DNA of 64,000 nucleotides from Streptomyces sp. AM 4-1-1 (GTDB lineage: Bacteria > Actinomycetota > Actinomycetes > Streptomycetales > Streptomycetaceae): NCBI RefSeq assembly GCF_029167625.1, contig NZ_CP119145.1, positions 2,914,001 to 2,978,000 of the forward strand. Reading direction: 5' to 3'. The notes under the pieces were generated by a model. That model worked only from the letters and a program-made list of their open reading frames with translations, did no database searches and was not told where the DNA came from. This document shows, piece by piece, positions 48,793 through 59,422 of this stretch. The stretch's first letter is position 1. The number at the start of each line of letters is the position of its first letter. Position numbers and translations under genes: made by a program.

Positions 48793-50388
48793 CTACACGG
48801 TCTCCGACGCCAGGCTCGCGGCCGCGGGCTCCGGACCGTCGCTCTTCTTGGCCTCGGGCCCCGCCCCCCGCAGCGGCACCTCCTTGACGAACAGCGCCGC
48901 GACCAGGGCGATCACCGCGACGGACGCGCCCAGCACGAACGCCGCGTGCGTCCCGGACGCCACCGCGTACTGGTACGCCTCGCGCGCCGCCTGCGGCAGC
49001 TTCGCCAGGTGCGCCGCGTCCAGCTGTGCGGACTTCTGCACGACCCCGCCACCACCGCGCGCCACCATCTCGTCCTGCACCCGGCCGGTGAACAGGGCGC
49101 CCATGATGGCGACACCGAACGAGCTGCCGAGCGTACGGAAGAGGGTGGCCGTCGACGAGGCGACGCCCATGTCCTTCAGCTCGACGCTGTTCTGCGCGAC
49201 GAGCATGGTGATCTGCATCAGGAAGCCCATGCCCGCACCGAGCACCGCCATGTAGAGGCCGGAGGTCAGCCGGGTGGTGCCGGTGTCCATCTGCGCGAGC
49301 AGGAAGAGGCCGACGACCATCAGCGCGCCGCCCGCGATGGGGAAGATCTTGTACCGGCCGCTGCTGGTGGTGATCCGGCCCGCGACCAGGGAGACGACCA
49401 TCATCGACAGGAGCAGCGGCAGGAGCAGCAGCCCCGAGTTGGTCGCGGACGCGCCCTGGACCGACTGCTGGAACAGGGGCAGGAACAGCACCGCGCCGAA
49501 CATCGCGAACCCGGTGATGAAGCCGATCACGGACATCAGGGTGAAGTTCAGGTTGCGGAAGATGTGCAGCGGCATGATCGGTTCGGCGGCGCGCGTCTCT
49601 ACGAGGACGAAGCCGACCAGGGCGGCGACACCGAGGGCGATCAGCTCCATGATCACGGCGGAGTCCCAGGCGTACTCCGAACCGCCCCAGGTGGTGACGA
49701 GGACGATCGAGGTGATGCCGACGGTGAGCAGACCGGCGCCCAGGTAGTCGACCCGGGACTTCGGCCGTTCCTTCTTCGGGAGGTGCAGCACCGCGGTGAC
49801 CATGGCGAGGGCGACCGCGCCGAGCGGCAGGTTGATGTAGAAGCTCCAGCGCCAGCCCAGGTGGTCGGTTATCGTGCCGCCGACCAGCGGTCCGCCGATC
49901 ATCGCCACGGCCATGACACCGGCCATGAGGCCCTGGTACTTGCCGCGCTCGCGGGGCGGCACCAGGTCACCGATGATCGCCATGACGCCGACCATGAGCC
50001 CACCCGCGCCGAGGCCCTGGATCGCCCGGAAGCCGATCAGCTGTCCCATGTCCTGGGCCATTCCGCTGAGCACGGAGCCGATCAGGAACACCACGATGGA
50101 CGTGAGGAAGATGCCCTTGCGCCCGTACATGTCGCCGAGCTTGCCCCAGATGGGGGTGGAGGCGGCGGTGGCCAGGGTGTACGCGGTCACCACCCAGGAG
50201 AGGTGTTCCAGGCCCCCGAGGTCGCCCACGATCGTCGGCATCGCGGTGCCGACGATCAGGTTGTCGAGCATGGCCAGCAGCATCGCGATCATCAGGGCGA
50301 CGATCACCACCCTGACGCTGCGCTGCCGCGGCTCCGCCGCCGGTTGCCCACCGGCCTTCCCGCCCGCTGTCTTCTTCAGATCCGACAT
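48793..50388 (-). CDS. EmrB/QacA-type drug-efflux MFS transporter (DHA2, ~14 TM)
   Basis: 531 residues. Landmarks are the first helix VRVVIVALMIAMLLAMLDNLIVGTAMPTIV (DHA2 motif DxTIVNVALP-like), the loop GKLGDMYGRKGIF and RERGKYQGLMAGVMAV, and a C-terminal half with VAQNSVELKDMGVASSTATLFRTLGSSFGVAIMGA, typical of 14-TM drug exporters. The start is the ATG at 50388 (MSDLKK); a GTG nine bases upstream is in frame. Divergent from the TetR gene and sharing a palindromic operator, so probably repressed by it. Substrate: a hydrophobic drug or own metabolite, unknown. Confidence 0.9.
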   Translation of the reverse strand: MSDLKKTAGGKAGGQPAAEPRQRSVRVVIVALMIAMLLAMLDNLIVGTAMPTIVGDLGGLEHLSWVVTAYTLATAASTPIWGKLGDMYGRKGIFLTSIVVFLIGSVLSGMAQDMGQLIGFRAIQGLGAGGLMVGVMAIIGDLVPPRERGKYQGLMAGVMAVAMIGGPLVGGTITDHLGWRWSFYINLPLGAVALAMVTAVLHLPKKERPKSRVDYLGAGLLTVGITSIVLVTTWGGSEYAWDSAVIMELIALGVAALVGFVLVETRAAEPIMPLHIFRNLNFTLMSVIGFITGFAMFGAVLFLPLFQQSVQGASATNSGLLLLPLLLSMMVVSLVAGRITTSSGRYKIFPIAGGALMVVGLFLLAQMDTGTTRLTSGLYMAVLGAGMGFLMQITMLVAQNSVELKDMGVASSTATLFRTLGSSFGVAIMGALFTGRVQDEMVARGGGGVVQKSAQLDAAHLAKLPQAAREAYQYAVASGTHAAFVLGASVAVIALVAALFVKEVPLRGAGPEAKKSDGPEPAAASLASETV

Positions 50389-50442
50389 GGTCCCCACTCC
50401 CCTGATCCCCTGAAATCCTTGCTCACCGGGCCCCTTACCTGC

Positions 50443-50495
50443 CGCCCGGCTAGTTCATTAGACTGGGGCAAGTTAGTCCCGCAACTAGCCGGGCG
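50443..50495. promoter_or_regulatory. Palindromic operator in the MFS/TetR divergent promoter
   Basis: Perfect 13-bp inverted repeat: CGCCCGGCTAGTT (50443-50455) and AACTAGCCGGGCG (50483-50495). An inner GACT/AGTC pair is near-concentric. On the minus strand TTGACG (-35) and TAACTT (-10), ~18 bp apart, overlap it, so binding would block the MFS promoter. Confidence 0.75.
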
Positions 50496-50520
50496 TCAAG
50501 TAAGTTTCTGGGAGAGCATC

Positions 50521-51096
50521 ATGGGCACCACGCCACAGCCGCGCCGGGGCAACACCCGGCAGCGCATCCAGGACGTCGCCCTTGAACTCTTCGCCGAGCA
50601 CGGGTACGAGAAGACGTCACTGCGCGAGATCGCCGAGCACCTGAACGTCACCAAAGCGGCGTTGTACTACCACTTCAAGACGAAGGAAGACATCCTCGCC
50701 GGTATCTTCCAGGACCTCGCCAGGCCCATCGACGCACTGATCGAGTGGGCCGGGGAGCAGCCGCGCACCCTGGAGACCAAGAAGGAGATCCTGCGCCGCT
50801 ACAACGACGCGCTCCTCGGGGCGGCCCCGCTCTTCCGCTTCATGCAGGAGAACCAGGCCGCGATGCGTGATCTGAGCATCGGCGACATCTTCAAGGAGCG
50901 CATGCTCGCCATGCTGACGCTGCTCCGGGACGACGACGCCGCGATGGTCGACCAGGTCAGGTGCATCAGTGCCCTGTTCGCCATGCACGGCGGGCTCATG
51001 CTCCTCAAACACAACGGTGGCGACCCGGAGGAGAAGCGCAGGGCCGCCCTCCAGGTCGCCATCGAGTTGGTGAGTCAGGCTCACACGGAGACGTGA
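50521..51096 (+). CDS. TetR-family transcriptional regulator
   Basis: 191 residues. The HTH is textbook: RIQDVALELFAEHGYEKTSLREIAEHLNVTKAALYYHFKTKEDIL. The C-terminal ligand domain is alpha-helical (ETKKEILRRYNDALLGAAPLFRFMQENQAAM). It probably represses the divergent MFS efflux gene and itself. The ATG at 50521 lies 25 bases after the operator's right arm. Its 3' end overlaps the convergent M23 gene by 16 bases. Confidence 0.93.
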   Translation: MGTTPQPRRGNTRQRIQDVALELFAEHGYEKTSLREIAEHLNVTKAALYYHFKTKEDILAGIFQDLARPIDALIEWAGEQPRTLETKKEILRRYNDALLGAAPLFRFMQENQAAMRDLSIGDIFKERMLAMLTLLRDDDAAMVDQVRCISALFAMHGGLMLLKHNGGDPEEKRRAALQVAIELVSQAHTET

Positions 51097-51767
51097 ACCT
51101 TCTTGAGGTAGTTCACCGGGTTGATCGCCGAGCCGTAGTTCGGGGTGTTCCGGATCTCGAAGTGCAGGTGCGGGCCACTGGAGTTTCCGGTGCTGCCGGA
51201 CAGAGCGATCTTCTGGCCGGTCTTCACGTGCTGCCCGATGTGCACATCGATCTTGGAGAGGTGCGCGTACTGCGAGTACTTGCCGTTGGCGTGCTTGATC
51301 ACCACGGCGTTGCCGTACGCGGGACCGTCACCGGCGCCGTTGCCGCCCGCCTTGACGACGGTACCGCTGTGCGCGGCCTCGACCTTGGTGCCGGTCGGGA
51401 CGGCGAAGTCCTGACCCGAGTGGTTGTGGGCCCAGCGGTTGCCGCCGACGCCGTAGGTGGCGCTCAGCTTGTAGTGGGAGACAGGCTTCTCCCAGCCCGC
51501 CACCTTCTTCGCCGCGGCCTTCTTGGCCTGCGCCGCGTGCTTGGCGGCCTGGCTCTGGGCATCGGCCTGCTTGGCGACCGAGTCGGCGGTGGTCGTACCA
51601 CCGATGACGGCCGCGGTGGCGGTGGCGGGGGCGTCACCGGTGCCGGACGCGAACGCCGCGCCCGCGCCGGCCATCACCGTTACTCCCAGGCCGGCGGCGA
51701 CCACAGCGCCCCGTCCACGGAAGACGGACGGACGACGGGAGTGCTGGAACGTAGCGCGCTTCGACAT
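51081..51767 (-). CDS. M23 (LytM-type) zinc peptidase, secreted
   Basis: 228-residue cell-wall hydrolase, predicted to cleave peptide cross-links of peptidoglycan. The ATG at 51767 gives MSKRATFQHSRR and an export signal (VFRGRGAVVAAGLGVTVMAGAGAAFA). An Ala/Lys-rich coiled segment (~85-115) precedes the M23 domain: HNHSGQDFAVPTGTKV (zinc His and Asp), AYGNAVVIKHANGKYSQYAHLS, and the second zinc motif GPHLHFEIR. Zinc ligands and catalytic His are all present. A long structured leader lies upstream (51768-51960). Confidence 0.92.
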   Translation of the reverse strand: MSKRATFQHSRRPSVFRGRGAVVAAGLGVTVMAGAGAAFASGTGDAPATATAAVIGGTTTADSVAKQADAQSQAAKHAAQAKKAAAKKVAGWEKPVSHYKLSATYGVGGNRWAHNHSGQDFAVPTGTKVEAAHSGTVVKAGGNGAGDGPAYGNAVVIKHANGKYSQYAHLSKIDVHIGQHVKTGQKIALSGSTGNSSGPHLHFEIRNTPNYGSAINPVNYLKKVHVSV

Positions 51768-51960
51768 ATGAGGAAATCCTCCGGGGTGTCTGTTACCCGG
51801 CGCTTTGTCCGGGCTGGCCATCCCTTGGTAACCCGCGCCTCCGCCGGGGCTCAACCCCCCCTTCTACGAAGAAGAGCCGTAGCCGGAGCCGGGGGAATGC
51901 GCTGACGGCACCGCGCACCGGAGCCCGTACCGATCTACGGAATCTCTTCGGCGACACGCG
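51768..51960 (-). promoter_or_regulatory. Structured 5' leader of the M23 peptidase gene (candidate cis-regulatory RNA)
   Basis: The ~190-nt leader has visible pairing on the minus strand: GGGG-UUGAG-CCCC, a CCCGG/CCGGG hairpin, and GUUACC pairing with GGUAAC across it, ending at GGAGG just before the start. Streptomyces wall-hydrolase genes often carry c-di-AMP (ydaO) riboswitches. I could not align this one fully to that consensus, so it is only a candidate. Confidence 0.4.
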
Positions 51961-52230
51961 TTTAACCGCAGTTGAAACCGGGCCGGTCCGGACATGGCCC
52001 CGCGATCCGGGCATGCCCGCCGGACAGGACGAAGGTCCCGCCCGGTCCAGGGTCCGGAGTCCCGGCCGCGCTCGCGGTCCGGACTCCTACCTCGCGTAGT
52101 AGGCCCTGAACGGCCTGTGCGCCTTGTCACCGCCGGTGGGTCCGAAGACTGCCGGTTCCGGGACCTGTGGCCCTGCGGTGCCGAAGGGCTGTCCCGTCAT
52201 CCCAGGTGGAGGGGCGCGCGGCACCGGACG
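51961..52230. other. Intergenic spacer before the trypco2 locus
   Basis: No gene supported. With the M23 leader (51768-51960) and the dispersed repeat (52231-52347) it makes up the 618-base gap. Confidence 0.6.
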
Positions 52231-52347
52231 TGGTGCGTCGCAAGGCGGAGGGACGTCCGCGTACCGGATGTACGCGGATGTTCCGGCGACGCCGCGAGGT
52301 GCCGTAGCTGTCGTCGTACGCCCGCCAGGGAGTACGGGACAGCCCTT
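52231..52347 (+). repeat. Dispersed 117-bp repeat, copy 1
   Basis: Aligned by eye to 62062-62178: same length without gaps, about 100 of 117 positions identical. Conserved core runs from GGCGGAGGGACGTCCGCGTA to GACGCCGCGAGGTGCCGTAGC-like sequence (one arm within each). Intergenic, 38 bases before the trypco2 start. Confidence 0.85.
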
Positions 52348-52385
52348 ACGCTGATCCGCGGGAAAACAGTTCTCCGGGGGAGCCC

Positions 52386-52748
52386 ATGACCAATGACGAC
52401 GACGGCGTCCACGCGGCCGACGGCATCGAACTCGCCGACGCGGTCGAATCCGTGCGCAACCAGCTCATCGAGGCCGCCGCCCGCGCCACCGGGCACCCGG
52501 TGGCGTTCGAGGTCGGCGACATCCAGATGGAGTTCACCCTCGAACTCCGCCGGGAGGTCAAGGGCGGCGGCAAGGTCAAGGCATGGGTGGTGGAGGCGGG
52601 CGCCGACGTGGCCCGCGCCACCGGGCGGACCCACAAGGTCGCCTTCACCCTGAAGCCGCACAACGCCACGACCGGCGGCCCCTGGCTCATCGGCCACGAG
52701 GACCGGGGCAGCACGGAACACTTCGGCCACGGGCCGGACCACCCGTGA
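52386..52748 (+). CDS. Trypco2-domain protein (trypsin-co-occurring domain 2)
   Basis: 120 residues, almost all one domain: IELADAVESVRNQLIEAAARATGHPVAFEVGDIQMEFTLELRREV, then KVKAWVVEAGADVARATGRTHKVAFTLKPHN. This fits the trypco2 family, described by the Aravind group as a partner of trypsin-like proteases in NTP-dependent conflict systems. The start follows a GGGGGAG site. Its stop overlaps the start of the trypsin-NACHT gene (GTGA), so the two form a coupled pair and presumably the products interact; the domain may be an adaptor or substrate of the protease. Confidence 0.88.
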   Translation: MTNDDDGVHAADGIELADAVESVRNQLIEAAARATGHPVAFEVGDIQMEFTLELRREVKGGGKVKAWVVEAGADVARATGRTHKVAFTLKPHNATTGGPWLIGHEDRGSTEHFGHGPDHP

Positions 52749-55700
52749 GCGCGTCCGCGCCGGGCGGCCCCAGGGCGGACGATCCGGGCGCACACCCCAC
52801 GGACGGCACGGCCCCCGGCCCCCGCGCACGCCCCACGGACCGCACGGCCCCCGGCCCCCGCGCACACCCCACGGACCGCACGGCGGCCGGTCCCGGCACG
52901 CACCCCACGGACCGCGCAGTTCCCGAACCCGGCGCACGCCCCACGGCCCGTACCGCCCCCGGCCCAGGTGCACGCCCCACGGCCCGTACCGCCCCCGGCC
53001 CAGGTGCACGCCCCACGGACCGCACGACCTCCACCCCGGACGCACACCCCACGGACCACACCGCCCCCAGCCCCCGCGCACGCCCCACGGCCCGCATAGC
53101 GGCCCGGCCCGGCACGCGCCCCACGGACCGCACGGTCGTCGTCTCCGGTCTGCTCCAGGGCAGCGGTGTCCTCCTCACCGACCGGCTGGTGCTGACCTGC
53201 GCCCACGTCGTCAGGACGAGCGCCGCCGCCCTGATCGCACAGCCCTCCCGTGGGGGCGTCGTCCGTGGAACGGTGGCCTGGATCGACCACGATCTCGACG
53301 CGGCCCTGCTGTTCCTCGCCACCCCGGCCGCGCCGGTCCCGCCGGTACGGCTCGGGGCACTCGCCGACGGGCAGGTCCTCCCCGGCTGCGAGCTGACCGG
53401 CTTCCCCGACATCCAGCGCTACGGCTCCGACCGGCGGCTGGAGGCGGACCAGTACACCGCCACCGTCCTCCCGGCGGCGGGCCTGACCCGTGGGCTGCTG
53501 GTCTGCCAGCTGGACGGCCCGCCGCCCTTCGACGCCGCCGGCGCCAGGGTCCCGGCCCTGAGCGGACTGTCCGGCGGCCCGCTCTTCGCGGGTGACGTAC
53601 TGCTCGGCATCGCCCGGCAGGTCCCCCGGCAGCGCGGTGGCCGGCGGGTGGAGTGCGTACCGCTGCACGCGCTGCTCCGGTCCCGCACCTTCCGGACGGT
53701 CTGCGAACAGTCCGGCGCCAGGCCCCGCCTGGAGAAGGTCCACGGCCACCATCCCCAGGACCGGCGGTACGAGGAGGACTACGCCGCCTCGCTCGGCACC
53801 GCGTACCGCCGCACGAAGATCTTCGGCCTCGACGAACTCGCCAAGCACGATTCGGAGTGGGACCTCGACACCGCGTATCTGAGCCTGGAGGCCCAGCACC
53901 GCGGCGCCGCCCCGGGCCTGACACCGGAGGCGGCCCCGGCCCCCCAGCGGGTGGACGCCCTGCTCGCCGACCGGCCCCGGGTCCTGCTCCGGGGCGACGC
54001 GGGCGCCGGGAAGACCACCCTGGTGTGGTGGCTCGCCGCCCACGCGTCGGCGGGCACCCTCGGCCCCCGGCTGGCCGCGCTGAACGGGCTGGTCCCCTTC
54101 GTCGTACCGCTGCGCACCCTGCGCGCCCGGGGGGAGGCGTTCCCCACCCCGGCGCGGCTGCCGTCGGCGGCCCGGCTGGTGATCGACGACGCCCCGGACG
54201 GCTGGGCCGGCCGGGTCCTCGAATCCGGCCGGGGCCTGCTGCTCGTCGACGGCCTGGACGAGGTCCCGCCGGACGACCGCGAGGAGGCGCACGACTGGCT
54301 GTCACGGCTGCTGGAGCGCTACCCGGAGACCCGCTGCGTGGCGACCGTGCGCCCGCTCGCCGTGGAACCGGACTGGCTGCTGTCCCAGGGGTTCGAGGAG
54401 CTGCGGCTGCTGCCGATGCGCGACGACGACGTCCGGGCCTTCGTCGCCGCCTGGCACCGGGCCGCCCGGCTGGACGGCGACGCCCACGAGGACCTGGCCG
54501 AACTGGAACGCGACCTCGCCCAGCAGCTCGCCCGGAACACCACCCTGAGCGACCTCGCCCGCACTCCCCTGCTCTGCGCGGTCATCTGCGCCCTGCACCG
54601 CCGACGCCAGGGCTTCCTCCCGGAGACCCGCTGGCAGCTGTACGACTCGGCGCTGGCGATGCTGCTCGGCAACCGCGACAGACGCCGCCGGATCAAGAAT
54701 CCCGAGGGCGTCAGCGTGACCGTGGAGGAGCAGGCCCAGCTGCTCCAGCGGATCGCGGTCTGGCTGGTGCGGGAGGGCCAGACGGAGTTCTCACGCGACC
54801 AGGCTCTGCGCCGGATCGACCGGGCCCTGTCGGGGATGGAGCGGATACAGCAGCAGGGGCCGCCCGAGAAGATACTGACCCACCTGCTGAACCGGAGCGG
54901 GCTGCTCCTGGAACGGGCCGACGACACCTACCAGTTCGCCCACCGCACCTTCCAGGACTTCCTGGCGGCCAAGGAGTTCGTCGAGGACGACCACCTGGGC
55001 GAGCTGCTGCGGCACGCGGCGGAGGAGACCTGGCAGGACGTGATCCTGCTCGCGGCGGGCCACTGCGGTCGGCGTGAACTCCCGCTGCTTGTCAACGGGT
55101 TGCTGGACGTGGGCGAGGAGCGGACCGACGCGCCGGATCGCGCCGGAATCCACGTCCTGGCCGCGCTCTGCGCACGGCACGCGGCCTGGCTGGACGCGGC
55201 GACCCGGGAGCGCGTCAAGCGGTGCACGGCGGCGCTGTTTCCTCCGACCGCATTCCACGAGGTGCGGACGCTGGCCCGCCTCGGCGCGTCCGGACTGGCA
55301 CTGCTGCCGTCACCGGAGGAGTTCGAGGGAACCGCCGGCTCTGTCCACGCCGTCGCGGAACTGATCATCGCGGTCGGCGGTCATGAGGCCGTCCCCCATG
55401 CCCGGACCTGGGCACTCGCACATGAGCGTGCCGTCGAGGTCTTCGCACACCAGTGGTTCAATTTTCCGCCTCAGGCATTCGCCACGGAGGTCCTGGGCCT
55501 CGTCGACCTCGAAGAGCGCATGGTGGATGTGCACACGGCCGATCAGCTCGCCTCGCTGATCCGTCTGCCGAGGGCGAAGCACATCACCGTCTTCGGCGAC
55601 TTCACCGATGACGCCTTGGACACTTCGCTGTCGGCCCTGCGGCTGTATTCACTGGTAGTGGCACGCAACGCGGAGCTCACGAATATCACCTGGCTCCGCC

Positions 55701-56362
55701 GCCAGGGTGAGACGCTCACCGCTCTGCACCTCCTGGACTGTCCCCGGGTCCAGGACGCCTCCGTACTCGTCTCTCTCACGCAGCTCGTCACCCTGGGCCT
55801 CTCGACCAGGAACCTCGGCTGTCCCCGGGACTCCGCGTGCGCGTCGATCGCGGCGCTGGACAGCCTGCGGCATCTGACGGTGCACTCCGTCGACACCTCG
55901 ACGCTCGCGGAACTGCCTGCCCACCCGGGTCTGACCTCCCTGACAGCGGAGTGGACGGGACCGGCGCTGACCGTGACCGGTCTCGCCCGATGGCCGGCGC
56001 TCACGTGGCTCTGTCTGGCCGGCCGGGGACCGGTCGTCCACCTGGCCGACGCGTTGCGTGAAGCCCCTCACCTCACACACCTCCACGTACGTGGAGGCTC
56101 CCGGCTCGAACTCACCGGGGACCCCGTTCCGTCCGTACTCGATCTGTGCCTCCCCGTACGGACGGACGGCGACCTCATCGCGCTGGCCAAGCGCTTCCCC
56201 TCCCTCACGCATCTGGAGTTGTACGCGGGCCAAGGCGCGGTGTTCCCCCTCGACCTCAGCCCGCTCCGGGCACTGCCGGAACTCCGGATCGAGGTCGAAC
56301 TGAACACCGGCCATCTCTCGGACTTCAGCGGCACCGACGGCCTCGACCTCGCGTTCCGCTGA
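52745..56362 (+). CDS. Trypsin-NACHT-LRR protein, candidate conflict/antiphage effector
   Basis: 1205-residue multidomain protein. Residues 15-134: ten exact-length 12-residue units (PTDRTAPGPG-type). Residues ~135-335: trypsin-like protease with triad His154 (LTCAHVV), Asp185 (HDLDAALL) and Ser276 (GLSGGP). Residues ~400-750: NACHT NTPase with P-loop GDAGAGKTT (Lys423), Walker B LLLVDGLDEV (Asp502), VATVRP and the winged-helix segment YQFAHRTFQDFLAAKEF. About 820-925 is helical; ~925-1205 are leucine-rich-type repeats (LRHLTVHSVDTSTLAELPAHPGL, LTHLHVRGGSRLELTG). This is the classical sensor-switch-effector order: repeats to sense, NACHT to oligomerise, protease to act. The GTG is coupled to trypco2. 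The LRR part uses A/T third positions slightly more often (impression). Confidence 0.9.
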   Translation: MSASAPGGPRADDPGAHPTDGTAPGPRARPTDRTAPGPRAHPTDRTAAGPGTHPTDRAVPEPGARPTARTAPGPGARPTARTAPGPGARPTDRTTSTPDAHPTDHTAPSPRARPTARIAARPGTRPTDRTVVVSGLLQGSGVLLTDRLVLTCAHVVRTSAAALIAQPSRGGVVRGTVAWIDHDLDAALLFLATPAAPVPPVRLGALADGQVLPGCELTGFPDIQRYGSDRRLEADQYTATVLPAAGLTRGLLVCQLDGPPPFDAAGARVPALSGLSGGPLFAGDVLLGIARQVPRQRGGRRVECVPLHALLRSRTFRTVCEQSGARPRLEKVHGHHPQDRRYEEDYAASLGTAYRRTKIFGLDELAKHDSEWDLDTAYLSLEAQHRGAAPGLTPEAAPAPQRVDALLADRPRVLLRGDAGAGKTTLVWWLAAHASAGTLGPRLAALNGLVPFVVPLRTLRARGEAFPTPARLPSAARLVIDDAPDGWAGRVLESGRGLLLVDGLDEVPPDDREEAHDWLSRLLERYPETRCVATVRPLAVEPDWLLSQGFEELRLLPMRDDDVRAFVAAWHRAARLDGDAHEDLAELERDLAQQLARNTTLSDLARTPLLCAVICALHRRRQGFLPETRWQLYDSALAMLLGNRDRRRRIKNPEGVSVTVEEQAQLLQRIAVWLVREGQTEFSRDQALRRIDRALSGMERIQQQGPPEKILTHLLNRSGLLLERADDTYQFAHRTFQDFLAAKEFVEDDHLGELLRHAAEETWQDVILLAAGHCGRRELPLLVNGLLDVGEERTDAPDRAGIHVLAALCARHAAWLDAATRERVKRCTAALFPPTAFHEVRTLARLGASGLALLPSPEEFEGTAGSVHAVAELIIAVGGHEAVPHARTWALAHERAVEVFAHQWFNFPPQAFATEVLGLVDLEERMVDVHTADQLASLIRLPRAKHITVFGDFTDDALDTSLSALRLYSLVVARNAELTNITWLRRQGETLTALHLLDCPRVQDASVLVSLTQLVTLGLSTRNLGCPRDSACASIAALDSLRHLTVHSVDTSTLAELPAHPGLTSLTAEWTGPALTVTGLARWPALTWLCLAGRGPVVHLADALREAPHLTHLHVRGGSRLELTGDPVPSVLDLCLPVRTDGDLIALAKRFPSLTHLELYAGQGAVFPLDLSPLRALPELRIEVELNTGHLSDFSGTDGLDLAFR
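52787..53146 (+). repeat. Ten 36-bp tandem units at the start of the trypsin-NACHT gene
   Basis: Ten contiguous units, all exactly 36 bp, with invariant CCCCACGG in each; units 5 and 6 differ by one base in the first 36. They encode the 12-residue PT(D/A)RTAPGPGAR-like repeat without breaking frame. Confidence 0.95.
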
Positions 56363-56377
56363 CCCCGGGCAAGGAAA

Positions 56378-56422
56378 AAGGGGCTGCCCCGGAACCGGGA
56401 ATCCGGTCCGGGGCAGCCCCTT
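56378..56422. terminator. Bidirectional terminator between the NACHT gene and clpC
   Basis: 15-bp perfect stem (arm AAGGGGCTGCCCCGG) around a 15-base loop with an inner stem; A-run before and T-run after on both strands. Confidence 0.88.
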
Positions 56423-56449
56423 CGTCACGCTCAGGCGCTCAAGGCGTCC

Positions 56450-58978
<2,529 letters not shown>

Positions 58979-59422
58979 CGTTAATCGCTCCTCAGAGCGG
59001 TCAGGCAGTAAGGGGTCGGTCCCCTCCCTGTCCTTCCGCAGCTTAGTCCCGCAAGCGGGGACCGCTCATTTCAACTGCCGACACCCGTCGATGGCCTCCT
59101 GCCCCGAACGCCGACAACTGCTCCAACCCGATGGTGCGAGACGATGTTCCCGCAGGCCAGACAGATAGCTCTTTCGCCAGTACGCCGATGGCGAACGTGA
59201 GACGTTCCGGCCTGCGTGTCGCCCCTTCCCACCAGGAATGTCATACCCGCAACTACAGACAGTCCATGCGGGGCACGTGGGTTCCCTCCGCTACGGGCGA
59301 ACATCCTCGTACTCCCGAATGCATCCGTACGCCCCCATCACGGACACCGAACGTATTCGATCATGAACTCCGAGTGATCCGGCGGGCCGTAACCCCGCGC
59401 GCCGTTCGGCGGTTGCCCGCAC
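58979..59422. other. Divergent control region between clpC and the SCO3374-like gene
   Basis: 444 bases. Besides the ClgR-box candidate (59180-59196) I see no gene. Short frames here have no family resemblance. Confidence 0.55.
59180..59196 (-). promoter_or_regulatory. Putative ClgR box upstream of clpC
   Basis: Minus strand GTTCGCCATCGGCGTAC matches the actinobacterial ClgR pattern (CGCY-N4-GCG with A/T flanks) in all but one position. ClgR activates clp genes in Streptomyces and Corynebacterium. It lies ~200 bases upstream of the clpC ATG. Confidence 0.5.

Noticed and set aside
50397-51096. Frame extending the TetR gene far upstream (48745).
   Set aside because: It is antisense to the MFS gene; the TetR N-terminus starts at the ATG 50521.
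51768-51960. A confident ydaO riboswitch call.
   Set aside because: The hallmark GGGGGAACC and GGCAGG-type blocks could not be placed in order on the minus strand; kept only as candidate.
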